Origin: JAMXLO01 sp046732975
Lineage (GTDB): Bacteria > Pseudomonadota > Alphaproteobacteria > Acetobacterales > Acetobacteraceae
Assembly: GCA_046732975.1 (NCBI GenBank)
Contig: JBKPOG010000136.1
Coordinates: 1-13,781 of the forward strand
DNA: 13,781 nucleotides
Direction: 5' to 3'
Shown here: positions 1 through 7,714 of the stretch, one piece after another
Numbering within the stretch: the stretch's first letter is position 1
Layout of the letters: each line of letters opens with the position of its first letter
The notes under the pieces: model-generated
Seen by the model: only the letters and a program-made list of their open reading frames with translations
What the model was told of the DNA's origin: nothing
Database searches by the model: none
Made by a program: the position numbers and the translations under genes

Positions 1-789
1 CCGACGATTGCCATGGCTGCCTCCACGATCGCCGACCTGTCCAACGGCCGCTTCATTCTTGGCCTAGGGTCCAGTCACAAGGCGCAGGTCGAACCCGAGC
101 ACGGGATGGTGTACACCAAGCCGCTGACCCGCACCCGCGAAACCGTCGCGATCGTCCGCGAGCTGATTCGTGAAGGGCGCGTGACCTTTCAAGGCGAGAC
201 CATCCGCATCGCGAACTTCGATCTTTGGTACACACCGCGCCACCGAGACATACCGCTGTACCTCTCGGCCGTGTTCCAGAAAGGGATCGTTCTGTGTGGG
301 GAAGTGGCAGACGGCATCATTCTAACGCGCAGCACACTGCGCACCGCCACGCAGGTGCGGACGCATCTCGCCGAAGGTGCCCGGAATGCTGGACGCGTCG
401 CGGCGCAGATCGAGGTCACCTCCCTATTGCCGGCTTCTGTCGGGAATACGCGAGATGCGGCGCTCGCCGTGCTGCGCCCGGGCATTGCGTTCTACTGCGG
501 ATTCTTCCCGCGCTACAACCGGATGATGGCTGCACATGGCTTCGTGACCGAAGCTGCAGCGATCGCCGCGGCCTGGGCGCGCGGTGATCGCGAGACGGCC
601 GAGCGCGCGGTGAGTGATGCGATGATCGATGCAACCAGCGTGTCCGGCACGCCGGACCAATGTCGGGCCCGGATCGAGGCTTACCGACAATCGGGAATTG
701 ATGTGCCGATCATCAGTCCATTCGCTCGCGGCCCGGACGCCAGCGCCCGTTTTGCAGCCGCAATCCGCGCGTGCGCGCCGTCCGCCTAA
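1..789 (+). CDS. Luciferase-like monooxygenase (F420-type oxidoreductase), 5' end cut by window
   Basis: The frame is open from the first base, so the gene begins before the window; the ATG at 13 is internal. The opening residues ALSO fit the family core: 'IAMAASTIADLSNGRFILGLGSS' in outline, i.e. the [AT]-x-x-DLS-GRF-LGLG strand-turn typical of bacterial luciferase-like TIM-barrel enzymes, followed by a TR-T--I-RELI stretch and a C-terminal 'SGTPDQCRARIEAYRQSGID' type segment common in this family. About 262 residues remain, against roughly 300-350 in full proteins, so only the N-terminal strand region is missing. Known members use reduced flavin or F420 to oxidise or reduce small organic substrates in the cytoplasm; the substrate cannot be read from sequence. 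The frame is intact to its TAA stop. Nothing downstream forms an operon with it: the integrase starts 214 bases later. Family call is firm, cofactor and substrate are not. Confidence 0.85.
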   Translation, partial: PTIAMAASTIADLSNGRFILGLGSSHKAQVEPEHGMVYTKPLTRTRETVAIVRELIREGRVTFQGETIRIANFDLWYTPRHRDIPLYLSAVFQKGIVLCGEVADGIILTRSTLRTATQVRTHLAEGARNAGRVAAQIEVTSLLPASVGNTRDAALAVLRPGIAFYCGFFPRYNRMMAAHGFVTEAAAIAAAWARGDRETAERAVSDAMIDATSVSGTPDQCRARIEAYRQSGIDVPIISPFARGPDASARFAAAIRACAPSA

Positions 790-958
790 GAGAATGTTCG
801 GCTGCGACCCGCTGAGACACCGAGTTTCACGCAGGACTGCCAACGTCTGTCCAAACGTCACAGGCCTACACGCTACCTCAGTTGGTTTGTGCAACCGATC
901 TGTGCTCGATGCCGAAGCTACGCTATTGGACGTCAGCTCGCTCTGGCGTTTCAGACGC

Positions 959-981
959 GATAAGAGCCCTTCCCGCTTATC
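959..981. promoter_or_regulatory. Small inverted repeat in integrase leader
   Basis: GATAAG at 959-964 pairs perfectly with CTTATC at 976-981 across an 11-base loop, ending 22 bases before the integrase ATG. It could be an operator or a leader hairpin limiting integrase expression. Six-base arms occur by chance fairly often, so this is only a candidate. Confidence 0.25.
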
Positions 982-1003
982 CCGTCCTGTGTTATGCGGG
1001 GGC

Positions 1004-2008
1004 ATGTCAATCGCATTTACGGAAGCCCGTAAGCGCCAGCTTGCGCGTCTGGACGGAGCCAAGCCGCCGACTGCCCGGGCGGCGATGGCCCTGGCCAAAT
1101 CCCGAGCCTACCAAGACGCGGCAGACGCGCCGGCGACGCTGCGAGCTTATGCTTCTGATCTCGCCAACTACAAGGTTTGGTGCGAGCGGCATGGGTTCGA
1201 GCCCATGCCGGCAGCGCCGGAGACTGTCGGCGCATACCTGGCCGCTGCAGGCGAAGGCTATGCGTTGCCGACACTGCGGCGCCGCGTTGCGGCGATTGCA
1301 CGTGCCTGCGGCGTTGCTGGCTATCCACTCGACACTAAGCATCCGGCCATTCGCGAAACACTCCGCGGGATTGCACGCCGGCACGGCGTACCAGCGAGAC
1401 GCGCGACCGCGCTCACTACAGCCGAGATCAGGAAACTGGGTCGAGCTTGCGGCACAGGTCTGGCCGGTGCACGTGACCGGGCACTGTTCCTGGTGGGCTT
1501 TGCCGGTGCCTTGCGCCGTTCCGAACTTGTGGCGCTCGACCTGGAGCATGTGACCTGGACGCGGAACGGCATGAAGCTGTTGATTGAACGCTCAAAGACG
1601 GATGCCGAGGGCCAGGGCGCTCAGATTGCCATCCCGCGCGGTCAGTCACCCGAGACCTGCCCGGTTACCGCGCTCCAGCAGTGGCTGACAGTAGCTGGCA
1701 TCGCGACCGGCCCAGTGTTCCGGAAGGTTAGCCGCGGCGGCGCAGTCGGTGCAAACAGGCTGGTCACCGACGCGGTCCGGCAGATCCTTCTCAAGCGTGC
1801 TGCCAAAGCGGGACTAAAGAGCACGTCGGCGGAACCGATTAGCCCACACGGACTGCGTGCGGGGTTCGTGACGACCGCATATCGCAATGGCGTAGCGGAC
1901 GAGGAAATCATGGGTCACACGCGACATCGCAGCCTGACAACGATGCGCAGCTATGTGCGACGGGCCAAACTGAGCACGGAAAGCCCGGCCGGCAAGTTGG
2001 GGTTGTGA
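1004..2008 (+). CDS. Tyrosine-type site-specific recombinase (phage/plasmid integrase family)
   Basis: A 334-aa protein, usual length for a simple tyrosine recombinase. Residues about 30-130 look like the SAM-like core-binding domain (TLRAYASDLANYKVWC, then VGAYLAA). Residues about 140-325 form the catalytic domain with a full active site: R171 in GALRRSEL, K198 in ERSKTD, H282 and R285 in SPHGLRAGF, H308 in RHRSL, and the nucleophile Y317 in MRSYVRR, nine residues after H308 as in XerD. It should cut and rejoin DNA through a 3'-phosphotyrosine. The frame is open back to 629, but only the part from ATG 1004 resembles the family, and a G-rich stretch lies just before that ATG. It belongs to the non-Xer integrases found on plasmids, islands and resistance elements. 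Target site is unknown; no tRNA or clear att repeat was seen nearby. Intact, unlike many neighbours. Confidence 0.93.
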   Translation: MSIAFTEARKRQLARLDGAKPPTARAAMALAKSRAYQDAADAPATLRAYASDLANYKVWCERHGFEPMPAAPETVGAYLAAAGEGYALPTLRRRVAAIARACGVAGYPLDTKHPAIRETLRGIARRHGVPARRATALTTAEIRKLGRACGTGLAGARDRALFLVGFAGALRRSELVALDLEHVTWTRNGMKLLIERSKTDAEGQGAQIAIPRGQSPETCPVTALQQWLTVAGIATGPVFRKVSRGGAVGANRLVTDAVRQILLKRAAKAGLKSTSAEPISPHGLRAGFVTTAYRNGVADEEIMGHTRHRSLTTMRSYVRRAKLSTESPAGKLGL

Positions 2009-2328
2009 ACCAAGCTACACCTAAGCAGTTCCAGCGCTTAGGCTCGAGACCTCTACCATGCCGACGCTTCGCGTCACACGGTTTGCTGTTGATCGGTGTC
2101 GTAGCAGCCGCTTCAAAGGCGGCTCGCCCCTCTGATCGAGGCACGCGAAAGTATCGCCGGGTTCCATGCAATGATCCGCCAACGAACCCTGGACACTTCG
2201 ATCGAAGGCTGGAACAGGCGCGATCCAGTCTCGTCGCATCTTTCGCGAATGGCATTCTCAAGGACAAGGCGGCGGTCATCGCGGCGATCACGTCTATCCC
2301 GGAGATGCGGTCATGCGAGCGGATATAG
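2005..2328 (+). CDS. Doubtful hypothetical frame after the integrase
   Basis: A GTG at 2005 overlaps the integrase TGA, which would give translational coupling, and leads to a 107-codon frame. The last 40 or so residues (HFDRRLEQARSSLVASF and following) read like a helical protein with good third-position GC, but the first half is rich in Arg and Pro and looks non-coding. The opposite strand carries an equally long open frame (1908-2345), so the coding strand is uncertain. I do not recognise either product. The stretch 2009-2430 holds no other gene that I can support; it may be the remnant of a gene carried by the integrase element. Confidence 0.22.
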   Translation: MNQATPKQFQRLGSRPLPCRRFASHGLLLIGVVAAASKAARPSDRGTRKYRRVPCNDPPTNPGHFDRRLEQARSSLVASFANGILKDKAAVIAAITSIPEMRSCERI

Positions 2329-2430
2329 AGCTCGCTCGCTGGCATCCAGATTTTATGTGAAGTTCAGAGTTCGGCGGGTTGAAGTCGCCATCCCGCCGAG
2401 CGTTATATTGTGGCCCAACGGAGGACTACG

Positions 2431-2658
2431 ATGCGCGACTACGAAGTTCAATTCCTGGTACGTGTGCAGGTGGAAGCGCCCGACATCAGGACCGCAACCG
2501 ATCAAACGCATATCTCGGTTAAGTTGACCGATGCGCCGCCAGGCGAGACCGACTGCACGGTCGAGTGGGAGTACACCAAACGGTGGGACCAGGACGGCGA
2601 TGTGATCGAACAATGGGGGGCGAACGGCGACAGTTTCGCACCGGATGAGGAAGAGTAG
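2431..2658 (+). CDS. Small acidic hypothetical protein, 75 aa
   Basis: ATG 2431 is chosen over the upstream GTG at 2410 because a good Shine-Dalgarno (GGAGG, 2420-2424) sits six bases before it. The product starts MRDYEVQFLVRVQVEAPD and ends in an acidic tail (PDEEE). The pattern is alternating hydrophobic beta strands, a threonine-rich segment and a Trp/Tyr-containing charged stretch (VEWEYTKRWDQDG). There is no signal peptide, membrane segment or known motif. Strong third-position GC and the ribosome site support a real gene. It may be element-borne, since it follows the integrase. A second Shine-Dalgarno overlaps its stop and leads into an eight-residue frame, so it may once have been the first gene of a longer operon. 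Function not recognised. Confidence 0.6.
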   Translation: MRDYEVQFLVRVQVEAPDIRTATDQTHISVKLTDAPPGETDCTVEWEYTKRWDQDGDVIEQWGANGDSFAPDEEE

Positions 2659-2668
2659 GAGGACGAGG

Positions 2669-2695
2669 ATGACTGAGCATCGCGATGGGTCTTAA
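2669..2695 (+). CDS. Eight-residue mini-frame with strong ribosome site (possible lost gene start)
   Basis: AGGAGG at 2657-2662 overlaps the stop of the 75-aa gene and stands six bases before ATG 2669, which reads MTEHRDGS then TAA. The TAA lies inside the centre of the 2680-2707 palindrome. A ribosome site this good in front of an eight-codon frame suggests either the start of a former downstream gene whose body was replaced at the palindrome, or a leader peptide. I cannot tell which. Confidence 0.3.
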   Translation: MTEHRDGS

Positions 2696-2707
2696 GACTC
2701 ATCGCGA
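2680..2707. repeat. Near-perfect 28-bp palindrome between convergent genes
   Basis: Arms TCGCGATG (2680-2687) and CATCGCGA (2700-2707) are exact reverse complements. The centre GTCTTAAGAC (2689-2698) is itself a perfect palindrome, and only the pair G2688/T2699 breaks symmetry. It sits between the plus-strand small gene and the minus-strand DUF1810 remnant, whose TGA occupies 2699-2701. As RNA it could fold as a long hairpin with a G-U wobble at the flaw and act as a two-way terminator, but no T tract follows on either strand. It could also be a protein-binding dyad or a rearrangement scar. Confidence 0.6.
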
Positions 2708-3137
2708 GTGCCCCCAGAGCCGCGCTGGATACGATCCAAAGTGGGCTGATCGGCTGCGCAGGGCCTCCGCGAAGTCGGGCTGTCCCGGGTCCACGGTCGC
2801 GAACAGCGTCATGCAGGACTGGAATTTCATGGCATCGCCGTAGCCGAGGATCCGCTCGGCCGTTGCTTCCCTCACCGCATCTATCAGCCGCGTACATTCC
2901 ACCAGTCGCGGTCCGAGCACCGGGTGCGCAAGATGGGCCGCTGCCTCATCGCGGGAGTGGTTAGCATAGAAGCGCGCTGTCTCGCTCTGTCCCAACCCCG
3001 CGAAAAAACGAACCACATCCAGTGCTGACTTTCCGCGCGGCGTGCAACTCGGCCCGCACGCGTTAGATCGTTGGCGCCTGAGCAGTGATAAAGCATGCTA
3101 AGCCGTGCGGGTCGGCGTTGGAAGCGATCATGACCAT
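2699..3137 (-). pseudogene. DUF1810 family protein, broken by a stop and two frameshifts
   Basis: Read from 3137 downwards, the pieces rebuild a complete DUF1810 protein. First comes ACFITAQAPTI, matching the family's N-terminal 'DLxRFVxAQxPVY'. An in-frame TAA (3065-3063) falls where Tyr is expected. The same frame continues as RVRAELHAARK. A one-base loss then shifts to SQHWMWFVF (the family signature HWMWF-F), and a second shift of about seven lost bases (the usual Pro-Gln-x codons) leads to AGLGQSETARFY, then AHLAHPVLGPRLVECT, ERILG and KFQSCMTLFA. The span of about 146 codons equals the normal family length, so nothing large is missing. The family is cytoplasmic and of unknown function. 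Three independent lesions in about 150 bases make sequencing error alone unlikely. Confidence 0.85.
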
Positions 3138-3335
3138 TCTCGGGAAGATGGGGCAAATTACTCCTGGTGCACAAGCACGAGCAGCTGTGCGGGTGTCACA
3201 CCTGGATTGCTGTTGCGTTTCGAGCCTACCAGCGCCAGCCTTGCAGAGGATCCGGCCCACGACGAGCGTGATCGCACAGAGGCTACACGCAACGGAAACT
3301 GACATCAGAGTCCCACCAACGAGGAAGAACTGACC

Positions 3336-4572
3336 GTGCGTCAAGATCCGCGCATCGTGATTCGCGGCGGCACCATTGTCGACGGAATCGGAACTCCTCC
3401 GGTCGTCGCTGATATCGCCATCGCTGGCGATCGCATTACAGAACTTGGCCAGGTTTCTGAACGGGTGCCGAGGAGAATCGATGCGCGAGTTCTAGTCGTC
3501 ACGCCGGGCTTCATCGGTTCGCACACGCATTACGACGCGCAAGTCACGTGGGCGGAACATATCACCGCCATCTCGTGCCAGGACGTCACGACGATCCTCA
3601 CCGGGAATTGCGGTGTCGGCTTCGCGCCGTGCCAACCGCGCAATCGACATCGATAGCCGAGTTAAAGGCGTCGAGGACATCCCCGAGGTGGTGCTGACGA
3701 AGGTCTGCCGTGGAATTGGGAGAGCTTCCCCGATAATCTCGCCAGCCTGGCAGCACGACGGTTTGATCTCGATGTTGCAACCCTGGTGACGCATGCTGCT
3801 CTGCGCGTGCACGTGATGGGAGACCCTGGTTTTGCCCGCGAGCCCGCGACCAGGCGGACTCCGTTGCGATGGCACGCCTCGCAGCCGAAGGCATCCGGGC
3901 TGACGCACTTAGTTTCTCCACGTCGCGCACGCTCAATCACAAGACGCCGGCTGGTGAATCGATTCCGACCCTGGCGGCCGCCGAGGATGAACTCGCCACC
4001 ATCGCAACTGCTATGGGCGCAACTAGTGCTGGTTGGTCGCAGGTGATTGACGATCTTGATGAACAATTGCCGGCCGAGTTTGCCATGTTGCACCGTCTCG
4101 CCGCGGCATCGGGCGGCCCGATGAACGAACACATTGCTTGGCCTGGGTGATGGCGGTGCCCATGTCGGCCGTCTGTGCGACGCGTCGGCGTTGACCTATG
4201 GTTTGACGCACTGGACGCGTGATCGTGCCACGGGACGGTTTCCTCTGGAGTGGATGGTGCGGCGTCTGACGCGCGACAACGCACACGCATCGGCCTGCAT
4301 GATCGCGGTGTGCTGGCGCCCGGTTATCGGGCCGATATCAACGTAATCGACCACAACAGTTTGCGTCTGGGCATGCCCGAAGTGATATATGATCTGGCGG
4401 CAGACGTACGGCGGTTGATGCAACGGGCTGAAGGCTATGTCGCAACCATCGTCGGCGGCCAACCGGTCTGGCGCGATGGGGCTCCGACTCAGCTCTGCCT
4501 GGCGGCCTGGTGCGCGGTCCGCAGCCCGCACCTGACGTGATGAAAAAGGTGAGGCAGTTCGAATACGCGTAA
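3336..4572 (+). pseudogene. N-acyl-D-amino-acid deacylase (amidohydrolase), multiply frameshifted with internal deletion
   Basis: GTG 3336 follows an AGGAAG and starts a typical amidohydrolase N-terminus: VIRGGTIVDG, then PGFIGSHTHYD with the metal-binding HxH, then GNCGVGFAPC. The frame fails near 3640, after which GVEDIP appears. Shifts near 3697 (to EGLPWNWESFP), near 3847 (to DQADSVAMARLAAEG, then LSFSTSRTLNH) and near 4130 (to LGLGDGGAH, LCDAS, THWTRDR, LEWMVRRLTRD) follow. Further shifts lie near 4288 (IGLHDRGVLAPGYRADINVID) and near 4502 (GGLVRGPQPAPDV, ending at TAA 4572). At the 4130 junction some 150-180 residues of the usual 550 or so are missing, including much of the metal site. 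The family hydrolyses N-acyl-D-amino acids. The product cannot be functional. Each fragment aligns well in order, so the ancestry is clear even though the gene is dead. Confidence 0.85.
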
Positions 4573-4701
4573 CGTCGGCAAGCACTCGGCCAATCGGATC
4601 GGCGGGTCGAACGAAGGGTCGGCATCGCAGAAGCGTTCGGCCGGCCCAACTGTTGCTCAACGCGCGCCAACCGAACGTGGACTCGGTCGCATCGCAAACT
4701 C

Positions 4702-4731
4702 TTGCATGGGTTAATTGGACTGCGAGATAAA
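4702..4731 (+). promoter_or_regulatory. Possible promoter before the helicase-primase gene
   Basis: TTGCAT (4702-4707) is followed after an 18-base gap by GATAAA (4726-4731), inside an unusually AT-rich island (TTAATTGG, GATAAATAATCG) in otherwise GC-rich DNA. It would read towards the helicase-primase gene but through the two stem-loops at 4781-4833. Fit to the sigma-70 pattern is moderate only. The spacer 4573-4865 holds no gene that I can support. Confidence 0.25.
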
Positions 4732-4780
4732 TAATCGTATCGGACTGATCCCCGATACTGCCTCCACAGGAAGTTCTCGC

Positions 4781-4809
4781 AAAAACCCCGCCGGGATTAG
4801 CCGGCGGGG
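4781..4809 (-). terminator. Strong stem-loop with T tract on the minus strand
   Basis: CCCCGCCGG (4786-4794) and CCGGCGGGG (4801-4809) form a perfect nine-pair stem with loop GATTAG. On the minus strand it is followed by TTTTT (4785-4781), a canonical Rho-independent terminator. No minus-strand gene ends here, so either its gene has been lost or the structure serves another role, such as part of a replication origin. Flanking CTCGC (4776-4780) and GCGAG (4811-4815) extend the dyad beyond the A run. Confidence 0.6.
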
Positions 4810-4819
4810 CGCGAGAGTG

Positions 4820-4838
4820 GCTTCTACGGAAGCATTTT
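4820..4838 (+). terminator. Short hairpin with TACG tetraloop and T run
   Basis: GCTTC (4820-4824) pairs with GAAGC (4829-4833) across TACG. As RNA this is a C(UACG)G loop, one of the very stable UNCG tetraloops, and it is followed by ATTTT. The stem is only five pairs, so it may be a weak plus-strand terminator or attenuator just before the helicase-primase gene. Confidence 0.35.
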
Positions 4839-4865
4839 GAGCGAGACTACCTATGGAGAATTTCA

Positions 4866-7258
4866 GTGCTACATTTTCGGACGTGTGCTGGGCCAACTGG
4901 CTCCGGCAAGACACGGGCTGCGACCACATTTGCCTGTGAACGACTTTCGCGCAATGTAAAGAGCGCCTTCATTCAACCCACGATAGCGCTGTGCAAACAG
5001 ACCCATGCAGACGCTCGCGTTCGCTTCCCGACCGCCAATGGCCGGATCAAGACGATCGTCAGCAGGCGTGGCTCAGATGACAAGATTGCGCACAACATCA
5101 CCGAGTACCTCAATGATCGCGATGAAGCCGGTGATCTGCTTCTGGTCACGCACGCTGGCTTCCTGCGGACACCACACTGGCACCGTGCTGACACATGGCA
5201 CCTGTTCGTGGACGAAGCAATGGAGGTTGCCTATCACCGCGCGTTCCACCTCAAGAAGCACCGTCAACTGCTGCTCGACCTCTTCGATGTCCGCCCATCA
5301 CGTCATGAACTGTATCTGGTGCTCGAAGCGCGAGATTACGGTCAGTTAGACGAAGCGTTGGCGCAGATGGAGGAATGAAATATACCGGCATTTCGCGGAC
5401 GTCGTCTGGCGCCTTCGACACGATCACTGGAACCTCTATGTGGATCGCGAGGCGTTCCGGAAGTTTCAGGCGGGCGAGAGCCACACTCTCGAGGTGCACG
5501 GTCTGCTCGCGCCTTCGATATTTGCCCCGTTTGCCTCTGTGACGCTCATGGGCGCCAATCTCAGTGACTCGATAATGTATAAGTATTTTGCCAAGGAAGG
5601 ATGCGCCTTCTCCGATCACACCGCGATCAACAGTAACCTACGCTATCGCAGCCACGACAACGGGTCTCGCCTTCTCATCAAGTATCTCACCGAACGGAAA
5701 TGGTCCAAGACGCTCCGCAATCGGCAGATCCGCGATGGCGGCGATCAGGCCGTGGCGGAAGATGTGTGCGCTTTGTACATGGACTTGTGCCAAAAGGAGG
5801 CGGCAAACCATTCCAAGCTGCCGCCGCTATGGATTGGCAACAACGATATCCGCAGTGAGGAATTCGACGGCGAGCGGCTGAAGAACGTACCGCACGGGAT
5901 GAACAGCTACATGCGGCACGAGGTATGCTGTATTTTCTCCGCGCTCAATCCGCCACAGGCGCATCGGAAGTTTTTGCAAGACCTGTGCGGGATGACTGAG
6001 CGCGAGGTACGTCGCGCGCTCCTCAGCCAGACTGCATATCAATCATGTCGCGGGATTCTGCGCGATCCCGATAGTACAGGCATTTTCTTGCTCATTGTGC
6101 CCGATCGCGACACGGCTGATGACATCGCCAGCTATTATCCTGGTTGCCGGGTCGAGAAGCTGGCCAGCGACATAGAAGAGCCGAAGGTCGGGCGCCCGTC
6201 CAAGTATGGGTCGGAGATGGAGAGGCTGGCCGCCAGACGCGAGCAGAATCGGCGCAGCCAGCGGCGTGTCAGACAAAAGTCCCTTTATGCAGTGAATTCA
6301 TCTGACATAGGCCGTACGCCGGATGAGGTCAGGCAGAACCTCGTCCAGGTTCTCAATGGCTGGGCGGAACTGGCCCCGGACACCACTGGGGTCGGCGCAT
6401 TTGCCCGCTCGCTCTGGCTCAGCACAACCGATAGGACCGGGCAGGGCTACACGATCCATGTGCCGACTGCGGATCTGATCGCTGACTTGCAACGCAGACA
6501 GCGAATTGAAAGGGTCTGCAAAGAAGCGACCACGCTCATATGTCCCACCATCTTTCAGGAGCCGCTGCAACTCCCCGATCACCTAACAGCGATTGGCATC
6601 TCGATCGAGTCATCGGGCCGAACGAAAGACGATGCGTTGGGATGCCGGGGCTTTCTCTTCGACATCGAGAATGGCGAGATGACACCGGAAGACTTTGCCG
6701 AAGTCTTCCCTGATCTCGAGTTCTTCGCGTACTCATCCTGGTCGCATACGCCAGAGACACCACGCTATCGCATCTGTATCCCGAGCACGCAGCTTGTTCG
6801 GCCAGACATCCACGCGTTGATTCTGCATACCGTTGTTGATCGGCTCGAGGCGGTGGGCTGGGGCGACGCCTTTGCTCCCGGCAAGAAGCACGGCGTGGAT
6901 ATCGGTAAGCTGCATGAGGCCACCATGTTCTACTTGCCGAGTAAGAGGCCTGACGGCTTCATCGTGCATGTGCACCAGGGCCGCAGTCCACTCAACCCGC
7001 ACGAGTGGGTGGATCTGATAGCAGACGAGCTACTGCTCTCACCACCGCCGCCTGCACCGCCGCAAACGCACAGTCATGGCGACGCAGCTTGCCGGGAGGA
7101 CGCGCTAGTTCCGATACATCAGATTGGGTTCGTGCATTCTCCACGAACAGGCAGCGTTCGCCAGCAACCCGGTCGAACGACGCGGGGAAATCGAGGCTCT
7201 CCTAACTGATCCGCAGGTGGTTGCCGCGAAGCGATCAGCGGTCGGTCGGGAAGCATAG
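4866..7258 (+). pseudogene. Helicase-primase replication protein of a mobile element, two frameshifts
   Basis: The first segment (GTG 4866 to TGA 5378, 170 aa) has SF2 helicase motifs: Walker A GPTGSGKT at residues 9-16, IQPTIALCKQT like motif Ia, and FVDEAM as a DEAD/DEAH-type Walker B. At 5375-5379 the frame stops, but skipping one base resumes as EIYRHFADVVWRL and runs on through GTG 5440 to 7209. That segment has SVTLMGANLSDS (motif III-like), NVPHGMNSY and SALNPP, then YQSCRGILRDP (motif VI-like), then a basic linker (RPSKYGSEMERLAARREQNRRSQRRVR). Next comes a primase-like domain with FLFDIENG and SSWSHTPETPRYRICIP, then FYLPSKRPDG. Near 7130 a second shift leads to EQAAFASNPVERRGEIEALL and a TAG at 7258. 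Helicase plus primase in one chain is known from plasmid and phage replication proteins, so this is probably a replicon remnant. Family name uncertain; possibly a recoded rather than dead gene. Confidence 0.65.
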
Positions 7259-7264
7259 GTCTGC

Positions 7265-7630
7265 GTGTTGCGTCAACGATGCCCGATAAGGCCGATAGGG
7301 CTCGGCGCTGGTGCCGGTGATGCGGCACTCTGCTACGTCCGGGCGCCTGAGGACGCGGTGCGGAAATCTGGCAGACCGACAGAATGGTCACACCGGCGAC
7401 GGCCCAGACCTCATCAAGCTAATTGCGAACTGGATCCGACGCTGCTGTCGCCGATTGTCGAACCACAGAACGAAGCCAGGATCGGGGAATGGTCCCTCCC
7501 CTCCCCGCTCGCATCGGCCCAGTTGAGTCCGGTGAGCTCGGTGCTGGGTTATACCGCTATTGTCCAACGCGCTGAAGCGCTGCGGGACGCGGGGGTCATA
7601 GCGCTGGCTCATCGATCGGCGTCGTATTGA
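7265..7630 (+). CDS. Hypothetical frame downstream of the helicase-primase
   Basis: A 121-codon frame starts six bases after the reconstructed stop of the helicase-primase gene. The first 50 residues are Arg/Pro-rich and unconvincing. From about residue 55 on (ELDPTLLSPIVEPQNEARIG, then VLGYTAIVQRAEALRDAGVIALAHRSAS) it has high third-position GC and an amphipathic helix near the end. This may be the tail of a decayed gene of the same element. No family recognised, no motif, no clear ribosome site. A short inverted repeat follows its stop directly. Confidence 0.28.
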   Translation: MLRQRCPIRPIGLGAGAGDAALCYVRAPEDAVRKSGRPTEWSHRRRPRPHQANCELDPTLLSPIVEPQNEARIGEWSLPSPLASAQLSPVSSVLGYTAIVQRAEALRDAGVIALAHRSASY

Positions 7631-7631
7631 C

Positions 7632-7663
7632 CCAGTGATCCGGGAGTTCAGACGAGTCACTGG
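7632..7663. repeat. Inverted repeat after the hypothetical frame
   Basis: CCAGTGA (7632-7638) and TCACTGG (7657-7663) are perfect reverse complements with an 18-base gap, starting two bases after the TGA of the frame above. No T tract follows on the plus strand; CCCCCTAT comes next. It could be a weak terminator or the edge of a mobile element. Confidence 0.35.
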
Positions 7664-7714
7664 CCCCCTATCCCGTTATGCCGGCATAGCACTCGACTGA
7701 GCTGGGTCATCGGC

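Noticed and set aside
629..1003. Extending the integrase upstream to 629 in the same open frame.
   Set aside because: That part overlaps the end of the oxidoreductase gene, is rich in Arg/Pro/Cys, and has no integrase similarity; ATG 1004 gives a normal-length protein.
424..1098. A 224-codon minus-strand frame opposite the oxidoreductase and its downstream spacer.
   Set aside because: Composition typical of an antisense shadow in GC-rich DNA, no recognisable motif, and it overlaps a clear gene.
5375..5520. A new gene starting at ATG 5375, which has GGAGG just before it.
   Set aside because: The frame gives a Ser/Arg-rich peptide that soon stops, while the adjacent frame continues the helicase sequence.
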